Translations under genes and position numbers: made by a program
DNA from: Aulostomus chinensis
Lineage: Eukaryota > Chordata > Actinopteri > Syngnathiformes > Aulostomidae
Direction: 5' to 3'
Length of the DNA: 64,000 nt
Assembly (NCBI GenBank): GCA_037954235.1
Contig: JBBMOA010000020.1
Location: forward strand, 19,376,677 to 19,440,676
The notes under the pieces: generated by a model
Told to the model about the DNA's origin: nothing
Database searches by the model: none
The model's input: only the letters and a program-made list of their open reading frames with translations
Shown: in pieces, positions 54,507-64,000 of the stretch
Layout: every line of letters begins with the position of its first letter
How positions within the stretch are numbered: the first letter of the stretch is position 1

Positions 54507-57500
54507 CGTTCACATAAAAGCAGTCTGCTCTTTTGGCTTTTATTTATAATATATTAAGGTGCCATATTAGCCTGTGTTTTTCTTGTTTTGAGGATTTTTT
54601 TGCCCTCGTGCAGAAATTCTCCAGGACTGTGAGAGATGGAACATATTGGCGCCACCCAACAATTTTCAAATAAATCCTATAAAAGCCCATTTTACATTTA
54701 ATTTTATCATCGGCACAAGGAAATCGTGGATTTTCAGCAGGCTCTCTGCTAACCTGCTAGGATCTTTCCTAAAGTGACCGGGAAACACGACTGACAAGGC
54801 AAATGGCTTTTACACAAATACAGTCTCGAACCATTATCATGGATTTGTTCTTTATTCTGTCCTAATTCAATCACGAGCGCAGATACGTCAGAAATCAAAT
54901 GACTCACCAAACATCTGCTCCTTGTTTATATAAACCCAGAGGGATCTCAAGCGTGTGACATTTATACAGACATTTATAGACACTGATATGAAACATTTGC
55001 ATTAAAAAAATATGCAGTAACACTATGATGATGCAGTTTTTGTAGACCCAGTATATACCACATTAATGACTGGCCTTCATCAGGAATTTATACCAATTAC
55101 AATCCACTGTTAATTACAGTTAGCTGGAAATGTGTGTGTGTGAGCGCGCGCGCACGCGTGCGTCACATAAAGCCAGAAGCTACATTACTGTTACTTCCTG
55201 CTGTCAAAGTGTTTCCAGCTGTTTGCAATCTGCACGAAACAAATGACTTCGTCGAATCTCCAAGCGCTCTGCATGTGGAGTTCAAACGTGGGGAAACGAT
55301 GCTTTAGCCACCTGATGATGGACAAACTGAGGAGGATGAAATCTCCGAGCGTCTTTCTTTACCAAGAGGATGATGAAGTATTTTGTATAAACCTCCTCGG
55401 GGGCTTTGTAGATGATATAATGTCATTACTTAGTTTCTGCAATTTAAATGTGCTGTGAGTCGTAGCCTGCAGTGCAGAGTGCTTTGTCTGCCCAAAGGGG
55501 GAAAAAAATAAAGAATGTAATGATATTAATGATGCATTTTAATGTAAAAGACTGATTTTATTTTATTATTTATACGGTCACATGACATGAGCTGAGGAAA
55601 AACTGCTGTTACAGAAGATCATCACTGTTCTCGAGGATCATCCCCATTGTTTGCTGCCAGAGGATTGATGGGAGGCTCAGTGAAATGGATGGGTGTGTGT
55701 GTGTGTGGGGGGGGCCACTTATCTTTAATACATTTTTCATTACTTTTGTTGTTGTTGTTTTTTAGTTTACTCATCAGGAAGCATTGTAACAGCCCACTCA
55801 CCAGCTACTCGAGTGTGTCCACCGCTCCATACGTTCCTCGCCTCTCTCCCTCCTCTGCGACATTTGGTGTCTCCTGTTCAGCCGTGACTGAGCATCTTCT
55901 ACTTCACACATTGGAATCCAGCAGTTGAAATTCAGACTTGTGTTCAGTAAAAAAACAACAACAACATCATCATCAACTCATTTGATTGCTTAAGTAAGCA
56001 CTCTTTTCTTTTCTTTTTTAATTTGCATGTATCCCCAACCATTTCTTTGTTCTCCCTCTCTGTTGTTTGGAAGACGAAGATGCCACGGGGGATACGCAGC
56101 ACAAATAAATCAAACTTTCTTTGTGTAAACAAAGGCATTAGACTGGCATAGTCAGGAGACAGTAAACAAATGGAATAAAAAGAAAACTCGACGCAGTTTT
56201 TTTCTCTATGTTTGAAATTCCTGAGAGCACTTGATGGCATTCTTCCCAATGTTTGACGATCAGATCCAACTGGTGGAAGACATGACAATGTGAGACGAAT
56301 GTGCATTGATTTCTGTGGGGGAATCAGGTTGGAAATACAAACAGCAGAAGACGTAAATAATATTGAGGATCAAGACTCCAATTTTGTCATGCAATCCCGA
56401 TGAGGAGAGAGAGAATATTTTGTTTATTATCAACATCTCTTCTTTTTGCCATGTTGGAGGAACATACCAACTGTCTGGGAAAAACGCCATCCGCCTCAGA
56501 GCCAGACGAGAAAATGGATACCCTTCTCACCTCTGTGTTTGCTTTCAGGAGCTGGGACCCACAGAGGCTATCCGCCTGCTAGTTAGCTTAGCACAATGAA
56601 CGGTAGTGGATGGGAAGTGTTAGCATACATTCACCTTGCTCTCTCAGCCTGCTAAACTTGCAGTTCCATCTCAGTGTGGTTGAGTTCAAATAGTTGGAAG
56701 TCCGGGATCTTGTTTGGTTTAGACGTAATCCTCCTCATCCTCTCTCACAACGTCATCAACAAATATTTTGTTTCAAATAAAATTACCACACCTGGCCAGG
56801 AAAGTAGTTCTGTTTATGTCTCACATTTTCAAATAGTTATCTCAATGTTACGCACAACCCCGCAGGCAGAGGCCATTCTGGAGAAAAGTGTATTTTGTGA
56901 CTTTTGTCAGAGGCATGCTAACACTTTACACCTACCACCACTCATTGTGCTAAGCTAACTAGCTGTACTCTGTAGGAGGTGAGAGGGTTATCAATCTTCT
57001 TGTCTGGATCTGAGAAGGATGACAAATAAATGTATCATCCAAAAAGTTGGCCTGGTTCTTTAATCCAAGTGGCTGCCGGCTGTAAATTTATATTTAACAG
57101 AATAACATCAATCATATTGTCCAAAAATTGTCATGAAAGAAAATGGCCTCTTCCCAAAGTGTCTATTTCTCTACTTTGCTGCTCCAATTTAGCTCCCTCT
57201 ACGCTTGTTTGCTGTCAATACTAAATAATTTTCATGCCTATAAAGTAGATTACGTCTTTGAGCTTGCTTCATGTGTTTATTTTTTTCCCCCTTAAAGTCA
57301 TCTTTATTGGAATGGAGTGATAACTCTGTTTCTTAGGGCTCTTGAGTTGATGTCCTCATCCTGTTTTCTCTTGCTCTCCATCTCTAAGAGAGTGGCGTGC
57401 AGTGAGAGGACTTGATTAAAAAGCAATAAAGCTATAAAGCAGTGATGGAGGCAGTTGTTAAAGAGGCAGACGGAGAGGTGTGTGATTGCTCTGGGATCAT

Positions 57501-59143
57501 CTCCCCGTGGTCAGACGTACTCTTTGAGTATTACTTCTGATCGCTGATTTCATTGCGTATACTTTTTTTTTTTTTCCCCGAGCAGAGATGCTCTTGGCTA
57601 ATATGCAGTCAATATTCTCCTGACGGACAAGACCCCTTCAAATTGGACACATAGCAGAATATTGCTGTTACGGCCGCTTGCTCCAAATGAAGAACCTGGC
57701 CCTGAGGACCTGTTGGTCATTTGTTGCATGGCCACCACAGTATGTGTCCAGTAATGAATCAGGACCGATGGAAGTTCCAGCATCCAGGGAAAATTCCATT
57801 TAACTTCTAGTTAATGAAAACATAGTGACTCTCTCCTCTTCGGTGTTTTTGTCTCTTCAGTTGAAACTATGATTTATAGATTTGTATCGAACACATGCGA
57901 TCGCTTTGGATACTGGTTGTGAATGTGAGTACACGGTGGATCACAAAGATACTTTTGTGGTACAATCTCAAATTTTAGATGCAGATGATGACCATAGTAT
58001 TGTTAAAATCTGCTCCTAACTGTTCTTCCAAACCACCAAAAACATGCGATCATGATGATTTCCTGCAGCCAAAAGGATCATCTGTAAAGCTGGAAGTAGG
58101 GAATTTGATCAAGAGGTATCAATAACGTGCCCGGAAAAATACCACGAAGAGCTACTTCCGAGGTCCAGAACCACAGGTTGATCCTCTGTATCCTGCTAAG
58201 AAAATTCACACTTGGAGTTGCAGGGGAAGAGGTTTGAGTCTCAGCACCTTCGTCATCAAACGTGACTACGATTAAAATTCTCTTTTACTGCAGGTGCAGC
58301 TGGGTGCTGGAGGTTTCTTCTTACACTAAATTAACCCTTTCTCCTCCATTACACCGGTCTTAGGTTGCTGGTGTGCAAAAGCACCATCTTTGAGAGATCC
58401 CGCTATCAAACGATCATATTTCAGTCATCAGGACATAACAAAAAAAGAAAAATCACCTGTACTTCTTTCATATACTCTGTATACTGGTACTGATTTAGTT
58501 TCAGGATCAGTTCAGCAGGTCTATGGTGTCTCTGCTATCGTTGTGTATTTGGCCTTAAATCCACCTCCATGAGCCACTTGAGTCCTGCAATATGTGCAGG
58601 AGAAGTTACTGAAAGTAAAATGTTTTACTGGCCATAACAAAGCCACACTTCATTTTCAGAGCCACAGCACAGCGAATGTGTTCTGAATAAATACTGACTG
58701 AGGAAATACATTTTAATCTGTCCAAACTTTACATTTTAATAATGACAGAATAACTGAGCAGCTACACACTGTCAAATTTGAGCCCCTCCTTAATGATCTC
58801 CTATTCATTTCGAATTTCCCTGCTTCCAATCATTAATGCATCAATTATACCCCACAAAGGTGAGAACATAACTGAGGCGGCGAGAAGCAATTATAATTCT
58901 CATGACTTTTAGATGAGGCTAACCGCCGAATGCTCGGCTATAGTTTGAAACATGAGCCGTGTAGTCGGTGCATGGAAATGGAGAATAACGGCAGTTTTTG
59001 TTGGAGTTACCTCACGTTTTGTCCTGTTTTGATTTCAACACCTGTTTCACCTGACAGATTCTCACATTCTTACATGCTCCATATGTAGGAAACGGCCTTG
59101 TAGAACCTCTCTTCTGGACCTTTCATTCATGATTTTTTACTGA
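54507..59143. other. Intergenic
   Basis: Apart from the inverted repeat at 56,490-57,065 and a (TG)n/(CG)n tract at 55,133-55,160, no feature is supported. Reading frames at 55243 and 55647 have no domain or splice support. Confidence 0.4.
56490..57065. repeat. Inverted pair of the AGCTAACTAGC repeat (MITE-like)
   Basis: The left arm (about 56,515-56,632) contains CTCTCACCTC-like sequence, GCTAGTTAGCTTAGCACAAT and GTGTTAGCATAC. The right arm (about 56,910-57,000) read on the minus strand has CCTCTCACCTCC, GCTAGTTAGCTTAGCACAAT and GTGTTAGCATGC. The arms are about 100 bases with indels and are separated by about 270 bases. Confidence 0.65.
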
Positions 59144-59237
59144 TCCATCCATCCATTGCATACCGTTTGTCCTGTGAAGGGCCATGGGGGGGGTGGGGTG
59201 GGGGGGTGGGGGGGGTAGAGCCTATACCAGCAACAGG
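59144..59237 (-). mobile_element. Decayed SINE 3' end with G-rich expansion
   Basis: CCATCCATCCATTG, then a stretch like the end of the SINE families (TCCTGTGAAGGGCCATGG), then a run of G tracts and AGAGCCTATACCAGCAAC. The order fits a minus-strand SINE tail in which the G run has grown. Confidence 0.55.
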
Positions 59238-59383
59238 AACCACATATCCAGTCAAAACAGGTGGAAAACCACCACCTTAGAACGTGAGTCTCGTGTGCCT
59301 GAATCCCTCCACCTCTTCATACGGATTTTTACTTTTACTGATGTCATGTGATTTCCTACTTGCCTGCCATCATAATTTCTATG

Positions 59384-59399
59384 ACCACTAGATGGCATG
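59384..59399 (+). promoter_or_regulatory. Candidate CTCF motif
   Basis: ACCACTAGATGGCATG matches the CCACTAGATGGCA form, plus orientation. Confidence 0.4.
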
Positions 59400-60124
59400 T
59401 ATCATTTATACATGTAAATAAATTAGTTTTACAGCCATAAGTCACAAACTGCTTGTTAATAAGAGCCATACAATTTAGGATCTGCTCGTTCTTCCAGGGA
59501 GGACAGGCTGGTCCTGCCTGTTGAGATCGCTCCCGTACGCCAGACGACGATGGGCCGTTACCTCACGCCACCTGCCAGGTTGATGCCAACCCAAGTGTCT
59601 TCATTAACTTTACAAATCTAGCTGTCTCTTTCCTTTAACTGCCCCCTCCTTTTTTTCCCCACACACATTTAAAGTGCCACGATAAATTCCCGTTGTCTTG
59701 ATCTTTATAGAGACGCGTCTTTTAATGTGCTTGAAATGTGTCCTTAGCAACAAGAGTCCTGGCTTTTATCGTCTAATGTTTTTAGTTGTCTGCCCCCCAC
59801 CAGCACCCAGATTTGTTCGCTGTGAATTCTCCATCCCAACACACGTTTTTAATACATCAGAGGTCTCTCCCCAGGGTGATATTATATCTATATTTACTCA
59901 TAACACATGAAAAAGACTCTTTTCCCTCCTCTTTAGTGATTCTAAGACACAATGTGGTCCAATTCTCCAGATACAATCAAAGAGTTGTGCTTTTAAAGTA
60001 GGCAGATGGACAAATGCATTTAGACAGAGGAATTTGGGAGTCCTCTGCATTTGTGTGAAATATTACAGACTTGATTGGAATTGACACGGCTATAATTCAG
60101 CCCGGTGAGAGGGGCCGGCCTTTG

Positions 60125-60236
<112 letters not shown>

Positions 60237-62169
60237 GCACACAAAGCACAGACTGTACAGAATACTTGTAAGGTACATCTAACTTTCATCAGTGTATCTT
60301 CGAGCTTATTAGAGCAACAACATCGCATCATCTATTGTTTTGCAGCTGACAGTGATAATGAAAGAGTAAGAAAATAAACGCTGACGCGCAATTAATATGC
60401 TCAACAAACAGAAGCGCAACCTGTGAGAAGTTCAGAAAAGCCTCGTTTGTGTTCTCATAAAATGTTCTTCTTCTACCGATTGATTTGAATGATTTGAGAA
60501 TAAATGAAAATGTAATCACAGTGTGCTGAAGTACATGAAATGGAAAAAATGAGGTATAGATTCACTAGACACTCACTTTAGAAGTAGCACGCAATGAGGT
60601 GACCTTTATGATGGTATTAATGCACCAAAAAAAAAAAAAATCAAGTTTCAAGTCAGGCATAATTCCATTATAGTTTTGGATGTGTTTCACGTTATGCTCC
60701 ACTTTTGAAATATAATTAGCCAAAAACTTTTTTTATGAGTGAAAACCATGGAAGTTGTCACATTATTTATATCGATTTATATCCACTTATCCAAAGAATT
60801 TCTTGCCTCATTTCCACACATGGATACTTGATGCCCCTGAATCTACGCAAACCGAGTGGAAGTCCATTTGTGTTTTGCGAAGCTCCGCCTCCCTTTTGTT
60901 TTTGATTCAATATTTTCCGCAACCATGTTGAAAAAAACGGAGCTTGAGCTGCTCAGCTGCAGTGACCAGGGAAACAAAAATCAACACATCATTTATTGGG
61001 GGGCCACTTTTTTTTTTGTTTTTGTACCCAACTGAACCCCTGATTTACAGGTCTTTGCTCACACGCATAAATTTAAGAACACGGCCTTTAAAAGGGAGCA
61101 CTGTGAGAGGTCTAGCTCGGTATGTAATGACTTCTAAGGTGCTAAATGATTCAACTCAGACAAAGTTCAACTTAAGTTTGAGTTCTGAATAGTCGCAATA
61201 ATTCAACATGATCACCAAAGACATAAATCACACCGCACTCTATTTAAATGGGCTGTTCTTAAAACTGACTTCCTGAAACATCTGTCCTTTTCGTTCAGGT
61301 CCTTGACCTTTGTTCCACACACTCTGGCAAAGCAATTATATCCTCTTGGAGGGTGAAACTTTAAAAGAGCAGGAGTGATTACACTGGGTTACTTGAAGAC
61401 ATATCAGCATGCGCCAACATTGAACGATGAGTCTACTTAACCCATGATGTCACATCTGCTCTTCATTGCGGCCGTGTACAGTGGGAGGTGCAGCTCTCGT
61501 CAGACGTTACAGACGTTCTCTACATCCCCACCATACAAGAGGGGGAATATTAGCGGTGAACTGTTTTTGACACTGGCAAATCCGAATGTATTGGTTACAA
61601 AAGCTCCGAATGTTTTCAGGAAATCATTATTGCACACAGCCAGTTATTATGCAAATTCTTGTGTCCCATTCTTACATTTTAGCGATTCCCCTGTACATCA
61701 CTCTCCTTTTCCTGTGCTGAAACAAAATCTCGCAATTAGCTCTTATCTTCCCCCTCTGCAGACAATGGCTCGGATTAAAATGAGTTCATGGTTCATGGTC
61801 GCGATGCTTTTAATCACAACCCTGGATATTAGCCATTAGGGAAACCAACCACCGCGCTCACAGCCACAAGTTAACAAAAGTGTCTACATGGTCATTATGG
61901 GAGCGTCATTTGGTGAGGTTGACATTACTAATGTGGCTCTCCTATTAACACAGGGAATCAAAAGAGGGAATTAACAGCGGATATGGAAGATAGTTTCCCC
62001 ATTATTTTGAGAAGCAGGGTCTGACCTTCATCCCTCACGCAGGAGGACAAAAACTCCTTTAACACAGCTTGTTAAAGTCTGGAATGTGGCACTGCTGTTA
62101 CGCCTCGTGATGCGCACCAAAGAACACGAGACAGAATGGGGCAGAACACAACGTTCTGTGCTCCAATGT

Positions 62170-62870
62170 GTACCGGTCACAGTGACCTTTGACCACCAAA
62201 AAGCTGTACGTCATCCTTGACACCAAGCGGATGTTTGCACAATATCTGAAGACGTTTTCTAAAGAGGTCCACGTCATATTGACCTTTGACTTCCACAACC
62301 TTTTAAGTTTGTCCTTGAGTCTCAGGGGACATGTCTGCCAACCTTCCCTCTGGGTGTTCCTAAGATATGACGATGGCGGGATAGATGGCTTGCGCGGAGG
62401 AGGTGACAGTGGGTTTGACCTTTGACCTAAAACTCTTTTCAGTCCATCTTCAAATCCTGGTGGATGCTTCTGCCGAGTTTGAAGAAGCTTCCTCAGTGTG
62501 ATTGTAAGACATCACTTAAGCTCGGATGTGATGGATGTTGTGGTGACCTTTGACCGCCAAATTCTTTTCCCTTCATCCCTTTGTCCTAGCTCTGATTGCA
62601 ATGACAGTGTTCCTGCTAAAAAGAAATAAGAATGGGACGGACATAGTGCACGTATGAGGGCACAATGACCTTGCTCATTGACCTTTGACCACCAAAATCT
62701 TCGCAGTTCATCCTCGAGTCCCAGTGGATGTTTGTGCCAAATGGCAGGAAATTCTTTTATAGCGTCTTGAAGATATTGATTCTGGCCTGACACACTAAAA
62801 CGTAAAGCTTCCTCTCTGAAGCATAAAACAAATAATCTATGAAGACCCTGATTTATCTGACCTTTAACCT
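62170..62870 (+). repeat. TGACCTTTGACC repeat, cluster 3 (six units)
   Basis: TGACCTTTGACC or a one-base variant occurs at 62183, 62280, 62416, 62544, 62679 and 62858. Several are followed by ACCACCAAAA, TTCATCC(T/C), AGTC or TCC(T/C) GGTGGATG and TGTGCCAAAT, the body of a common fish repeat. Spacing is about 97-180 bases. The long minus-strand reading frame across it (62512-63042) is repeat-derived, not a gene. Confidence 0.75.
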
Positions 62871-63385
62871 CCACCATCACCTGCAGGCTTGTAGTGCTGG
62901 TCACCACTGCAATCAGAGCTGCAATACCTGCTCTTGCTAATATGTTGACAATCCATCCTATCACTCCCTCTAATAGACTCTCGCTTTCTCTCTCCTCCTC
63001 TCCATTCATCATCAACAACAACACCCCAAAAAAAAGCCTCATGGAATTATTGATTCAGTACAATCAGAGAATGAAACAATTGAGGCAAGAAAAACAAGTC
63101 AGGGGTTTTAAGTTATTGATTTACTTGTCAGAGCAGGCCTCTGATCAGAAGCTGTGGTGTTTGAGTGTTTGCTTAGGCTACTTGCTGAGAGATGGGGGGG
63201 GGGGGGTTGGTTCTGCATCAACTACCAACCAAAAGTAAATCACTTTCAAGTAAATGTGAGAAACACTTGCTTGTTGTAATTGAAATCAGGTTGGCATTAA
63301 CAAAATTCCTAGAAGCTTTCAGCACGATCATTAGCAAGGACATTATGCATACTTAAGAACAAAACTTGCTCGTGACTCATGGAAA

Positions 63386-63439
<54 letters not shown>

Positions 63440-64000
63440 TCACTGCTCATCTCCTCGACTGGCATGATCAATTCAAAGCCTCATTTCACGAGCAGACCTT
63501 GAGAGACATGAGTTCGCATCAACCTCATTTTTAAATCATCACATTGTCCATTTCTGAGTGTGCTTGTTCAAAATGAGCCAAATCTCCACATCATAAAATC
63601 CTGCTTCTGCTCATTAATGTGACAAGATGCTGAATTACTTTATCTGTGAAAGCGACGACGATTTAGATCGCGTGATGGATGAAACTCAAGCGGCTGACTT
63701 GTGTTTTTCAAGACAATTCAGATATGAACGTGTCAGGGTGGGTCTGAGATCTCCCTCTCCTTTTTTTTGCAGGGATTTAAAGCAGCTTGGATTTGAAACA
63801 ACACATTAGCAGTGATGGGGGGGGGGGTGTTAAACATATTAGTCGTCCTCATGCCGTCTTGGTGAACAGACGTCACACCCACATAACCTTTATCTTCATA
63901 AATCTTTATCAATATCTTTATTATCTCTTTTTGAAACACAAGTATTAGAGAAAACACAATTTAGTCACCCTAAACTGCATTGTTGTCTGAGATAAAGTGT
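62871..64000. other. Intergenic end of window
   Basis: Holds a G11 run at about 63,187, a (CA)n tract and a G10 run at about 63,818. No gene or RNA recognised. Confidence 0.4.
63389..63439 (+). repeat. (CA)n microsatellite
   Basis: About 25 pure CA units in intergenic DNA. Confidence 0.96.

Noticed and set aside
61765..61839. Short frame MARIKMSSWFMVAMLLITTL after a good-looking splice acceptor (cttccccctctgcag)
   Set aside because: It resembles a signal peptide start but has no downstream continuation (stop after 24 codons with no donor), so chance is more likely.
62512..63042. 176-codon minus-strand reading frame, among the longest in the window
   Set aside because: It runs mostly through the TGACCTTTGACC repeat cluster, has low-complexity segments and no recognisable domain or splice signals.

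Overview
The window looks like nuclear DNA from a teleost fish, probably a percomorph. The evidence is two intron-containing vertebrate genes with GT/AG splice sites, very low coding density, many (CA)n, (CT)n and (ATCC)n microsatellites, long poly-C tracts, and many copies of fish-type tRNA-derived SINEs, hAT relics, MITE-like repeats and one dead LINE. No prokaryotic, organellar or viral gene was recognised. Nearly all the open reading frames in the window are chance or lie in repeats.

Layout. (1) About 1-22,500: the 3' part of a SYNDIG1/SYNDIG1L-family gene on the plus strand. Two coding exons are visible (9466-9603 and 21739-21897), separated by a 12.1 kb intron. The 5' exons should lie left of the window. 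The intron holds SINEs, and the DNA before the first visible exon holds a MITE, a diverged tandem array and a perfect AT-rich hairpin. (2) About 22,500-41,000: a gene desert with a short tandem repeat carrying nuclear-receptor-like motifs, two MITE-type elements, a degenerate LINE on the minus strand (35.1-36.9 kb), and SINEs of two families. (3) 41,057-44,790: a repeat cluster made of a 29-bp minisatellite, a hAT element with a broken BED-finger exon, a second hAT-like element with a perfect 8-bp target duplication, and a SINE piece. (4) 45,445-47,826: a complete seven-exon gene for a 398-residue HIPK-like kinase. It has several altered catalytic residues, a predicted N-myristoylation start and an acidic tail. 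(5) 47.8-64 kb: another desert with SINEs, an inverted MITE-like repeat and a second, larger cluster of the nuclear-receptor-motif repeat at 62.2-62.9 kb.

The two genes do not form an operon or an obvious functional pair. SYNDIG1-family proteins are two-pass membrane proteins of synapses and vesicles. The HIPK-like gene resembles lineage-specific fish kinase paralogues. Of the items here, it is the best candidate for an undescribed biological role: the reading frame is intact, but the protein lacks the DFG aspartate, the HIPK/DYRK activation-loop tyrosine and the catalytic-loop lysine, and may be membrane-anchored by myristate. Candidate CTCF motifs read by eye run minus-strand at 13-39 kb and plus-strand at 53-59 kb, so they diverge around this gene. 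That would fit a chromatin-domain boundary but is untested.
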